Shown in pieces: positions 1 to 11,882 of a stretch of DNA of 64,000 nt (position 1 is the first letter of the stretch; each line of letters starts with the position of its first letter). Origin of the DNA: Jaapia argillacea MUCL 33604 (lineage: Eukaryota; Basidiomycota; Agaricomycetes; Jaapiales; Jaapiaceae); contig KL197713.1 in assembly GCA_000697665.1 (NCBI GenBank), positions 739,605 to 803,604 on the forward strand, given 5' to 3'. The notes under the pieces are model-generated. The model was not told the DNA's origin and did not search any database. It saw only the letters and a program-made list of their open reading frames with translations. The translations under genes and the position numbers were made by a program.

Positions 1-1018
1 TCGTGCACAACGCTATCATCGAACGAAATGCATATCCTTCTCCTCTGAACTACCGCGAGTTCCCCAAATCTGTCTGCACGTACGTTCTGGTCTACCTTCG
101 TCATGAATTCCCAATAACTCCGGGACCTCTCCCGTTGGCTAGTTCCGTTAACGAGGTGATCTGCCACGGTATACCTGATCAGCGAAAGTTAATTGAGGGC
201 GATATCATCAACATCGGTACGCATTTCTCCAACTCGAATATACCCTTCTACTCAGCGTTTCATAGATGTGACCCTCTACTACGATGGTTGTTTCCGTTCT
301 TTATCATTGGCTCTCCCTGATGCTTACCCCTTCCTCAGGCTATCACGGGGATTTAAATGAGACGTATCCTGTCGGTCGAGTTGATGACGATGCGAAGAAG
401 GTTATGCGCGCGGCGCGTCACTCTCTCGACGAGTCTATCAAGATTTGTAAACCTGGTGCCTTATTTCGCGATCTGGGGAAGGTCATGTCCGTAGCTTTCA
501 TTCATTATCGTAATCTTGGCGCTGACGCTGAAATTATGGGAGGCAGCGAACCTATCGCGCGCGCCAGTGGTTGTGCGGTTGTGCGTCAGTATACAGGTCA
601 TGGTATCAACGATTTGTTTCATTGCAGCCCCAACATTCCACACTATGCCAAGAATAAGGCGGTTGGGACGATGAAAGCTGGGATGGTGAGTCTCGTGCCC
701 TCATTTTGTACTTGTCGGTCTTGACGTTCGTACAGTGTTTCACTATTGAGCCGGTCAGTGGCTTGCCGCGCCCATGCATGCGATCTTAACCTTTGGTCTT
801 CAGATGATAAACTTGGGAACTAATTGGGACCTCGATCACTGGCCAGACAAATGGACAGCTGTGACCATCGACGGAAAACCCAGCGCCCAATTCGAGGAAA
901 CTCTACTGTACGTTGCATCATTCTTGGCCTCATCAGATGCTGAAACATTGTACGAAGAATCACGGATACCGGCGTGGAAGTCTTGACAGCAGGGAAGGTC
1001 AGGGAGGACTTGTTATAA
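1..1018 (+). CDS. MAP1: Methionine aminopeptidase 1, 3' part
   Basis: This is the C-terminal catalytic part of a type 1 methionine aminopeptidase, which removes the initiator methionine from nascent cytosolic proteins. The gene runs off the left edge, so the N-terminal zinc-finger region is not visible. The pita-bread fold is readable across several introns: [17 protein letters not shown] and HGDLNETY give the two metal-binding aspartates, TGHGI the histidine, FTIEPM and QFEETLL the two glutamates. All five metal ligands are therefore present. Introns lie near 90-150, 216-266, 308-340, 687-735, 754-803 and 908-957. The exon at 736-753 is only 18 bases. After the last intron the protein reads [11 protein letters not shown] and ends at a TAA at 1016-1018. 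The gene meets the acyltransferase gene tail to tail about 105 bases downstream. Confidence 0.93.
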
Positions 1019-1123
1019 GTTTGTTCTGCGTAAGGTCCATCGCTAGTCATTAGTGAAGAATATGAGTGGAGTGTGCCCCATGTGTTAAACATTGCTCGGA
1101 TACAAATGAAGAGTGAGAGTTAA

Positions 1124-3970
1124 CTACTCGTCGGACGGTCGTCTCCTTCGCTGAGATATCTCTTGATTTATCTCATCAGTGGCCTCCCTGAAGCTCTCTT
1201 CCCTGTCCAAAGCTCCCAGTCTTCGGACTGGAACTCGATCCGACAGGCTTCCATGACGTTGACGGAAGTGGAGACCATCGGCGGATGTGGGTGACGACGG
1301 AGAAATGTTGATGCCCTCGCCGGGCGTGTAGAGCGTATGATCTGGCGAAGATGTTGCGGTAGACCTTGACATTGAATTGGTAGCTGTAGTCATTCGTAGC
1401 TTTTGGAGATCGGCGAATGAACCCTGTCGGCTTCTGGGGCGAGAAACATTTTCGTCAACAGGAAGATACCCCAGTACGTTGTCGTAATCCCCGCCATCTT
1501 CATCGTCAGAGGCGTCAGGCGTGGGGACTCTGCTGATATCGTGACTCCGGCCACCGTCCGCCCAGGCGCTGGTTCCTCGATTGGCGCTCCGACTCCACCC
1601 AAACAACCGCTCATCGAGCCAAGTCTGTACATTGCTTGTCAACGACAGAACTGGATCGAGGGGAAGGGACGAACCATTGGATGCACGAGCAAATTGCCCT
1701 GTGCGTCGATGGCACCTGTGCCACTTTTCCTACGCCATAGTCCTGGAGTTCCGGTCGAAGGCGGAACGCTCGCGGAGGGGACAAGAATGCGATTCTGGTC
1801 AGTTGGGATCAAAAGATCTATCAAGTCATTGATGACGCAGTGAGCGCACCTCATTGAAGTCTGAATAGATCTTTGGCCCGAATTGATTAATAGTCTCCGC
1901 CAACTCGTTCGAAAGTTCAATTCTCATGGCTTTAACCTTGGCCAGAACGCGCTGTTGCCCGGGTACGAGAGCCACAACCAGTGGCCGCAGTGATCTAGTG
2001 GGGTTGTGGGTGGTTAGGCACGCATTCACACCAAATGAAGCCGACATACTTGAGGACATCCATGCCAGCCTCACCAAACTTCAATGCGGCATAACCAATG
2101 AAGGGAAGAGCCATTAAAACGAGGAAGGGCGTGCAAATCCTCCATTTCAGAGGTGCATTGGCTTTGGAAGCAACAATGAAGGCGAGAAAGGCGTAGAAAC
2201 CATAAAGAACAGGAGTAGCCCCAAGGGAGATGAGGACTTTCCAAGTCGCAAGCACGTCTCGTCCTGCAACTTTGACAACAGAGGCAGCGAGAGCCTCTAC
2301 CGGAAGATTAGATGTCAATGCAACGTAGGGGTAACAGCTGGATTGGATTTGCACCTTTGGCTTTCTTCCTTGATATGATGGTCGCCGCTAAGAATATCGG
2401 GCCATTCAGGATGACTCCCGGAAGAGCGAAGATTGTCCAAACTACAAGTAGTCCCAGGCGATAGACCAGCAACCCGAGCGTTTTCCAATTCGCACGTTGA
2501 GCTCGAGGAACCTGTTTGAGTCAGGCTAAACATTCCAAGGAAATCACGGGATAACTTACCTGGTGGTCACGCAAACCAAGATCCCTAAGAAGGCGGTTAT
2601 ACTTAAGGACATCCGCTCTGAGCTTCTTGACGCGGGGCTCGTCTTTAAAGTGCATATACCCCTCTAAGAAACGCCTGTTCAAGTCGACGACCTGACCCAA
2701 CGTTAGGTGCTGTCCTGGAGTCTTGTACAACCTCCTAGCAGCTTGGATGAGCTAAAGACGAGCATTGTGGTAAGAGTGACTGGGAAAGGGGGTAAAATAG
2801 ACCCTTACCATCAAGGTATCGTAATCGGGAGCCCTGACGGTGACTGTTTTGAGGCCATCGTATATGAGGTCGAGTAGTTTACCAACCGCCTCTCTTTTGC
2901 GGGACCCGCCCTCTTTGAACATCTCGACAAACTCCTCAGGCACATCCATAGCAGTTCCAAACTCCACTACAGCCCGCGAGCGAAACCGGTGGGCATGGAA
3001 ATACGACAGACCAACGGGAACAATCTTGACTCGACACTTGGGGTCATTAGCCATTGCCCCCAGGGCCATCATCGAGACACCAGCCTTGAGTGGCAGAAGA
3101 TCCGTGCGATCATGGCTACCGCCTGAGTTTCCGTCAGTGGTGAGGGAGGCTCATCATCTCTAGACACCCGCGCGTACCTTCAGGAAATATGCCAATGCAT
3201 CCACCTTCTTTCAACCGTTGGTACACATGGTGATACATCTCGTGCTGGTCAACGAAGGGCAGTTTCTTGAACTCTATTCCGGTTCCACCTTGCTGCTGGA
3301 TCTCCTCCACCTTCTCTCTGAACCGATTCGTCCCCTTTCCACTTTCCCCGCCGAATTCGCGCTTGATTCTTAACTCAGTGTCAGAGATGACCTCCACCAC
3401 TTCAGCGACTGCAGAATTGACCGATTTGGGAAGCATAATCTGCATTTTCGGGGTGAACTCGGTTAGGAAATGAGTCCCGTCTCCTAACACCGTACATGGA
3501 TCATCGGGTGAGAGCCTTATATATCCGGTTGCTGGTTTGGCGTCGTCTGCAGCTCTCGCAACGGGAACTTGAAAGGGAGGTGAGTTTAGGAAAGTCATTA
3601 CAAAATAAAAGCGTACTGCTCGACATAAGCCCTGCAAAAAAGCCAACAGCCTTCCGCTTCATGCTCTTCGCAGCGATGAGGAACTGCACACGACGCCTGG
3701 TTTCTCGGTAGACTTGCAGCATCAACAACAACGGATCCAAGAACTGGTTGGGGCAATGAGTGCTTGCCATAGTGGGACTCGATGAATAGTTACTTGATTG
3801 TGGTGTGGTGCCGCAACGAATATGACGGCGCCATCTCGAGGGATGTTGAATGCACCTCTGGGTCGTATCTCCCTGAAGAAGATGTTGACTATCGTCTTCC
3901 ATAATGCCAAGAACACGTCGTAAGTCAGGTCTGCAGAGAGAGCCATCGATGTGCCACGGGAGGTGGGCAT
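1124..3970 (-). CDS. Glycerol-3-phosphate / DHAP O-acyltransferase (Sct1/Gpt2 family)
   Basis: This ER membrane enzyme makes lysophosphatidic acid, the first step of glycerolipid synthesis. The N-terminal exon has FFREIRPRG and then APHHNQ followed, after an intron, by FLDP, giving the HX4D acyltransferase motif. IGIFPEG joins GSHDRTDLLPLK across the intron near 3130-3170 as the substrate-binding motif. Further on come VPVGLSYFHAHRFRSR and a region with LTLGQVVDLNRRF. Two or more hydrophobic segments follow (around 2160-2250 and 2400-2500), then a Ser/Arg-rich C-terminal tail with SRPRSRQGS and RRRRPSDE. That layout matches the yeast Sct1/Gpt2 proteins, which have late membrane spans and a phosphorylatable tail. 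The start at 3970 is an ATG in frame with a second ATG at 3946 (MALSADL), and either could be used. About ten short introns are implied. Confidence 0.9.
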
Positions 3971-4279
3971 GACTGAGATTTGAGCCGCGAAGTGACGGCT
4001 TCACGTTGATGCACCGAAAAGCAACCGCCAACTAAACTTTGGAGGAACGTGCTTGCCGCTTCACCCCAACGGATTAGCCTTCGTGGGAACTGCCCAAATG
4101 TACTTTTGCAGCAGCGAGTTAAGGAGGCAATGGAAGTGAGGACAATACAGTAGCAGATTACTATAGGGGTCATATGGTCCTACAGAATGAGATCCAGGTA
4201 GAAGATACAAGGTCGAGAAAAGGTCCCAAAATATCAGACGATGACTGGAGTGAGTAAAGGGGAGAAGCCATCCGACACC

Positions 4280-7200
4280 TTAACTCGACGGTCCAGTCGT
4301 CGTAGTTGTCGCAGTCGATGCAGAACGACTGTGCGCAGAGCCACCTGGACTCGAACGATATTGGAAGATGTTATGTAGTTTGGATAGCCTATCATCCGAG
4401 CCGGCCTCTGACACAGGTGCTCGGGGGGAAGTCGGTTCAGCTTTGCTGCTAATGGGTGACGTCGGTGAAGAAGGGGGCCGATGATTTGACTCTAGCTCTG
4501 TTGCACAATGAGAAGGACGAACAGCTCTAGACGAATAATGCACATACTTGATAGGGTGTGGGCAACAGCAGCATCTCTATCTTCGTCTTCGGCAGCGCGA
4601 CTTGCCAGAGCCCTCGTGATGTACTTTCGGAACGCAGGGCCCGTTGAGTCAAGCATCTTGTCCACCCGGCTCTTCTTGTGAGGATACGCTTTCAAGAAAT
4701 GGTGAAGTTCCGTGATACCTTCCTTGTGCATGGCACCAGTGGTTTCACTGGAGATGTGATTGATAATGGTGAGAAGCTGAGCGTCAGGATCAGGCTCTTC
4801 GACCGGAGGGGAATAAGCCCCATTGCCATTAAAAGAAGAGACACTGTGACTTGTCCTATGACTGGGAGACGACTGTCGGTGGTCCACGGAGGCTGCGGAG
4901 GAAGTGCCAGGCGAAATTGGTCGGCTGACTGCCGGGGATGAGTGTCGAGTGACTTCCTCGCGATGCACTCCATTGGGTCCGTTGAGTCTCGACGGGAGCT
5001 CGGCAGCTCTAGAACTTGTGTTGAGTATACGGTAGACGTATGGATAAACGATGGTTGCCGATGGGTCTTCGAACGAAGCTGAGAGTAGATCATATACTTC
5101 ATCTCCGTAGTGGGCTGTGAGAGAGAGAGTCAGCGCCAGTACCCAGAGTACAAGACCAAAGACTAACCAACAACATGCTGAATGATGACTTTGATGGTTC
5201 TCAGGGGCATATCTCCACAAGGTACCTTATTGGTGGCTCTTGCACGCCATTCATTGGGCGGGATGGATTGGAGGAAATGCTCTATCGCGGGGAACAACTC
5301 GACTGGATCAAGCATCTGTTTATCCAAATCCTGCGGGATGTTTCGGGCTAATTTCCATATACATTTCAAGACGAGCTCGGCAACTTTTGACGGTTTGGAA
5401 TCCGGCAATGTTCGATTTGCGGGGAACGGTTTCACGATTTGGAGAAGCAGAACGAATAGGGCGCTAAACATCTCATGTTGTTCAATAGTTGGTGCGAAAA
5501 AGAGAGAATAAAAACTCACCGGAAAACAGACATTCTCCGAGCAGTAGCAAACAGGCGCAGAATAATCATGTTGATGAATCGAGACAATTCCTTGACCTGA
5601 CCATCCGAGCTATCATCCGTCTCCAGAAGTCGAAGTGTGAGCTCCTCAAGGAGAGAGGTCAAATTGTCAACGGTTAGGGATTCCGCCAGCAGAACGTGGT
5701 CGCAGAACGCATTCAGCGTTTGTATCAGATGCTTCGCCAACCTGAATACTTCCTTCTGGACCAAGTCTTCTGGTTTGTCAAACACATGGGCCATCTGCAA
5801 GGTAATGGTTTCTATCAAGCCCTCGGTATGCTCTGCTAGCTCCTGGTATGCAGGGGAGGATGGCCCAGCTTCTGGACCCACTTCCAAGATCCGTTGGATC
5901 CTCTTCAGTGCGTCAACGCTCCGGTATGGGTCGCTGCTCAGAATACTGGATATGGTGATCGTGATATCCTCAGAAGCTGGCGCGTCTGGTGATGGAGGCG
6001 CTCTTGGTTCTACATCCCGGTCTTCCATGAAACCGTCTGATTCGGTTGGAACAATGACCCTTCGAGGTTGGGATGTCGACACAGGGACGGCGGGAACCCG
6101 ACTCTGGGGTAACGCATCGGAGGGAGTGAAATTGGGGCGCGGTCGTGGGGGTCCGAGACGGGAGGGAAGCATCGTCCTCGGTCGAGACGATGCCACAGGC
6201 GAAGATGGGCCAGGCAAGAGGGATGAACCCGGGAGTCGTGATCCTTTCGCCGGGGAAGCGGGTCGAGCAAGGGTTGAAGGGGTGGGGGATGCGGAACGAA
6301 CTGATCTTGACGGAGAGGTAGGTCGGGCAAGCCTTGACGGCCCAACCGCAGGACTGGCAGGGCGAGTCAGGCCGCCCACTCTGGAGTCGGGCCTCGACAT
6401 CGTTGTTAGGCGAGTGATCGCACTGGAAGCAGGAGGATCTATCTTCTCGGGAACGCTTGGACCGGACACACGCCTCAAACGTTCCTCCAGCTGAGTCTTG
6501 TCCTTCGGGGAGAGGGAACCAACGAGGGACCAAATCTTCTCTCCAACGAGGATGTATGCTTCACTGAGCTCCTAATCAATATTGGCCCCTCTATGTGGTG
6601 GTGGATAACTCACCTCAACGCAGACAAAGCGGATTTACGAACTTGAGGGTCCTTATCAGCAATCATCGAAGCGATGACCGGGAGCGCTTTGTGTGGTTCG
6701 CAGGCACTTAGCCCGGAACGTTTCAGCAACCCCCCCAATTCATCCAGTGAGCCCTGTCGAGTCTTTGCGACCTTTGACTTCAGACCGTGTTCCAGGATGA
6801 GTTGAAAGACGCGACTATAGGCATATATCGTGGGCAAAGATTGGACGATTTGCTGGACGCGTTGTCGGACGGGTTCACGCGCGTCGCCAAACTATGCCAG
6901 GGTTAGAAGAAGAAACGAAGACACGACTTGGCGGCTCACCTTGTATACGATGGTTGGTATGAAGCACAGTGCTTCTGCATCGCTGAGCTGGTAATCAATG
7001 CTACGCATGAAGACTACGATGGTGTCCACGACATCAAGGCACTTCGCGATGAGGTTCGACTGAGGTTCATGAGCCTTCATCGAAGCGTACTTCAGGGGCA
7101 AGTCAGAGTTCGCCAAGGCCACGGCTTTCAACTGGTCATCTGATGGTTCAATGGACGAGTAAAAGTCACACATCCGGGTCATACCAGCTACGTGATCGTT

Positions 7201-10200
7201 GACGGCGCTGTGGTCGTGGCTGAACAAAAGCGCAATGAGCTCTTTATTGGCATGTGATTCCATCTGGTGGTGGAGTAGTTCTGCAAGGTCCTTTCTTGTA
7301 GGTCCAGCTTCGTTGATCCAACGTTGACCGTCTTTGGCTAGCCGTCCCTTTTTCGCCTCTTCGCGCGAGGTGAGGAAAGGGGCGGAAATAGAGGGAGTCG
7401 TGGGGGTAATCATAGGCTTTGCAGAGGCTGAGGGGCCGGGTCGTTTTAAACCATTGGGAACAGGCTTACCAGAGGGCCGTGACAAGATGTCATCAGGGGT
7501 CTCCGGCCGGGACTCTGGTTTCTGGATAGTTCCAAGTGGCAACTTGCGGCGAACTCCTGTGGATTTCGCGGGTTGAGCAGTCGTCGTCGGTGGCGGAGAT
7601 GGTGGTAGATCAGGTGGAGGAGGTGATTCGGCTTTGGCCGGGGCCTTTGCAGCGGCAGGCGTTTTCGTTGTCGGAGGAGCAGCAGTAGGGGCCAGCTTGG
7701 GTTCAACGGATCCCCGAGCCGCCTGGATCAAGGGACCAGCGGATGCTCTCGAGGCTGGCTTCAGTGAGTTTGTCTGCTGCATCACGTAGTCGAATCCAGC
7801 AGATGATACTAAAACGGGTAGCAGGGCTTGAGCGCCTTTGCGCACGTCCCCATTACGATCGTCCAGACAACCAACAATGGGTCCCACCCAACTGGTCAGG
7901 TCGAGGTTGGGGCTGGGGGGGTGGTCTTTGAACCACTCTGACATCCACTGCATCAGAGTCGCCCGCTGTAACGGATTCGACGACTCTAGTGCGGTTGCCA
8001 GGCCATTGACCATCGAATCAATGCTCTCACAGGCGGTTCCAATGGCGGACAAGGTTTGGAGTGCAGAGGCCCGTACAGGAACTTTCTGATCAGCCAGTAC
8101 GGTTGCTATCGGGAGAGCAAAAAACCGTGTCTGTTTCTCAAATGGTTTGCCCATTCCAGTGGCAATCCTGGATACAATGTCCAAAGCGAGAGACTGCACG
8201 GCCTTGTTTGTATCAGTTACTCGGGCTTTCAGCACTTGTCCGATTTCGCCTATAACTTTGTTGAAAGAATGCACTTGACACAGAATTCAAATACGTACCC
8301 ATATTCGGTTTCAATCGTTTGTTTGCTCCTTGATCCAGGATGGCTTGCAATGTCTCCAGCGCCTCTTTCTTGCTTTTCCAGGCATCGCTCTTCGCATCCG
8401 CAAGAATCGTGGTGCCTTTGAGAAGAGCGTCGATTTCGACTCGTGGAAAGAGGTCATCCATGGGGTCGCTTCCTGCAGCAGAGGCACCCTTCCCCGACGC
8501 GCCAGCGGCTTGAGTCATGCTGGCGACATCGAGGGATGTCCGACTGGGTTCCGGAGGAGCGGTTCCTTCGACTTTGTCAAATTCGCTGACAATGGTGTTC
8601 ATGAGCTGGGGGTTTAATTCGCCAAGCAGCTCCTTGATTGCTAAGCGAGAATCAACTACCGCAGAATGGCCGATACAAAAGATACTCACCTGCACCAGCG
8701 AATAATTTCAGGGTCACCAGCGTCTTGGTTGCGCTGGTCCTTACAGCGGCATTGGAATTTTGCAAAGCAGCCTTGAGGAATTCGATAAGGCTGCGGAGGG
8801 ACAAGCCTGATATACCAAATTCACGAAGGGCAGCATCTATCCACGTCAACGAATCAGCCAGAACCTTAGGTGCCTTCTGCTTCGACAATGGCTCGTAGGC
8901 TGAAGAGGGGGTTCTCGGATCAGCTCGAGTAAGGCAACCAGGGAGTGCGGGCTACAAACCTTGATTCAGCACAAACTGTAAAGAAGTCTGCTCCGCAAAC
9001 AGGAGCAGCGTGTCGCCCGCGGGCTTCTTCAATTTCATGTCCCCAAGTTTCTCACTCAGGTGAGGTACGCACAGCGCCACCGACGAACGTCCAAACGAGG
9101 GACAGCCCTCGGCAAGAATACATAGCAAACCGAAAAGCTTTGACGAAACCTGATGAACAAGGGCATTAAGAAAGCGAAGCCATGATTTAATGAGACCCCC
9201 GAACCTGAAAATTCTTCTCTCCCCAACCCTTCTTCCCCAAGAATCTCACAACTACCTCCGAGTCCACTTCCTGAACCACACCCTCTAACCAACCCGTCAT
9301 TTCGTCAAGGGCAGCCAGCCTCGTCTTCCAATTAGCGTCGGCGAGATCAGTATGAAAATTGCCTGGGATCATTTCCGCAGCCAACGCCTCTGCATCTTCG
9401 GGTACGTGTTTGAACTTAAAGGTATCAAGGGTACCGGGTGCAGGTGGAGGCCCCGACTTGGCGGGCTTTCCAGCAGGAAGTGGAACAACCTTTTTAGCCG
9501 CAGGCGCTGCAGGAGGTGCAGACCCAGATGGTGTACTAGCTGGAGCGGCAGCAGTTGGTGGTGGTTTCTTGGCCTGAAAGAAGGGAGCATCAGCACAAGA
9601 TTCTTTCAGCAACAAAAAGAAACTACCATCAGCCTAGCAGGAGGCTTGCCAACAGGCTTCTTATCGGGCACGTCCTCCAACAAGTCAGCAGGAACTTCGG
9701 TTGGTGGTGCCTCTTTCTTTGGGGGTGGCTTTTTCTGTGGGGCCTCCTTGGTAGGAGGGGCAGCAGCAGCCTTGGGAGGTGGCTTCGAACTGGAACCAGC
9801 CTTACACTTCACAGTCGCCTTCTCGTGCGCCTCCTTCACCTTGGCTTTCCGAATATCCGCTAATCCTTCCATCACGGCACCTAATGGCCGCTCCCCAACC
9901 ATTTTCATTAGAGTCCCCAAACACGTCGCAGCCTCGTTTCGTGCTCCTTCAAACGAATCCTCCAGCAAACCAGCGAGCTGTTCAGACAGAGGCTTGATCT
10001 GAGCTGGTTGGACTGGCGTTGTAGAGCTCGATAGGCAGCGCCCGAGGAATTTGAGGACACCCTCTTTGACTTGAGGGTTTTTTGTCCCAAGAGCAGTTTG
10101 AATATCCGGGAGGATGTCGGGTAGCGTGGTCTGAGAAGATATTCACCGTGAAGCGGTTTACATGAGCATATTTACGACCTGCATGATGAAGTTGGGAGTC

Positions 10201-11685
10201 ACTCACAGTGGCAAAGACCGCATCGAGAGCAGCTCCAATGGTATCAGTAACATTGGCCTTCCTCTCCTTCAACCGCTCCAGCATAGGCGTGACAACAGCC
10301 TCACGATGCCTACCAAACGACGCCATTAGTCCCTTCGCCAGCGCCTCCATACACCCCGCAGCCACCATAACACAATTGATGTTGGCATCACTCTGAATGC
10401 GCGTCGCCAGCGATTTGGCTAGTTCGCCAAACTCCGGGGCATCCTTGATTCGTGGGGTCGCGTTCAAAAGCGTCAGCAAGTCATCGAGAACCTCTTTTCG
10501 CTCTTTCCATTTCGATGAAGTCAGATTGGCTTGGAGGGACGGAGGAAGTTTCGATATGATATCGACCTCCTCTGCAAAAGCGCGAGGATCCAATGCCACC
10601 TCTTCTACAAGGGAATGTTCAGGACGAAAATCTCAATGCAGCCTAAGAGTCACGTACCCTCCGGTTCAGCCTCTGGGCCTGTTCCTGAAGCACCTGTGGC
10701 TTCTGCTTCTTCCGCTTCTCGTGCCTGTTGTCTCGTGGTCCGCTCTGGTTTCAAACTGCCCTTGCCTTTCCCCTCTTTATCCAACTCTTCGAAAGCCTCC
10801 TTAAGCTCTTTAACTTGAACAGGCTTGAGATCTCCGAGCCAGGGTTCAATCGCCGGCCCTATAAACTGGTATAGGATGTGCGCGAGGGATGTTCCCTCTG
10901 CACGCACAGTCTTATCGGAGTGTGCGAATATCTTGGGAAGCGACTTGAGAATCGGCGCGGGAGTGGTCGTATGTGTTCCAAAGTTCCTGTGAAAGAGACA
11001 GGTCAGGAAGAGTCCACGAGTGAGAAGGTCTATAGTACGCGGGAAGGAGGCAAGGAAATGTGTTTGACCACGAGATTATCTTGGAGGTGATCAGTCCTCC
11101 ACCAGACTGTACTCTCGCCGAAGCTGGATTGAAAGAAACCGAGCTCGCTCACCTGATGATCTCCTTCAAAGCAGTAACAGTCCCTGCAACAACTTTGGGT
11201 TGTTTTGCTGCCAAACCGGGGAGGATGTCATTCTGGTAAAGTAGTGAGAAGGAGGTAGTTTGGGGATACGTGCGACGTACAACGACATTAGTCCCCCCAT
11301 TCTCGACCTCTACGTATTGTAGAGCTAGTTCTACGGCCTGATTCCTCGTTCCGGCTCTAGTTGATCCAAAACACTTGTCAACCAAGGCAGGGACCACAAT
11401 TTCTCTCGTCCTCGCTGCGTTTTCCCCCGCGAACTTGACGAAGGACACTAGACATTCTACGCCCTTCTCTTGCGCAACAGCATTGGAGTCTGTAGCAATC
11501 TTCTTTAAAAGATCAGGATTGTTGATGTAGGGTTTGAAAGCAGGGTCAGAGTCGGAAGCGGTGGTCTGGAATGTTTTGATGAGAGATTCATAACCGTCGA
11601 CTCGAGCTTTCCAGTTCTTGTGTACAAGTCTGTCTTGTACAGGTATCGTCGAGAAATCTTCTTCCGGGGGAGGTGGCCCGTCCAT
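4280..11685 (-). CDS. STU2: XMAP215/Dis1/Stu2 microtubule polymerase with five TOG domains
   Basis: This protein adds tubulin to microtubule plus ends and acts at spindle poles and kinetochores. It is the largest gene here, with roughly 15 introns and about 2,100 residues. TOG1 begins right after the ATG at 11685 (VQDRLVHKNWKARVDGYE). TOG2 is near 10,600-10,050 (LTSSKWKERKEVLDDLLTLL). TOG3 is near 9,400-8,900 (ANWKTRLAALDEMTGWL, then KLFGLLCILAEG). TOG4 is near 8,500-7,700 (SDAWKSKKEALETLQAIL). TOG5 is near 7,400-6,550. A basic SR/PS-rich stretch follows (6,490-6,050, with repeats of LARPASP), then a helical C-terminal domain (5,980-4,560) and a low-complexity tail ending at 4280. Pro/Ala/Lys linkers separate TOG2/3 and TOG4/5. 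This resembles animal ch-TOG more than the two-TOG yeast proteins. The family call is firm; individual splice sites are less so. Confidence 0.92.
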
Positions 11686-11882
11686 ATCCCGAGTAGCGAA
11701 TGTAAATAGTGGAGACCACGATGAGGAAAGATGTCGACCTCAGTTCCCGACGCGCTAACATTCAACGTCACAAGTCACGCCCAACGTGACCAGGCACTTC
11801 CACATTTCGACGTCTCGTCGAACAATCCATTGTCCAGAGGCTCGAAACCAAGTTTGAGCGTCATATACAATATCGACGTAAA

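Noticed and set aside
5637-6494. A 285-codon plus-strand frame antisense to STU2
   Set aside because: It mirrors the Ser/Pro/Arg-rich linker of STU2, has no motif, and is explained by codon bias on the opposite strand. The same holds for the 216-codon frame at 9,352-10,002.
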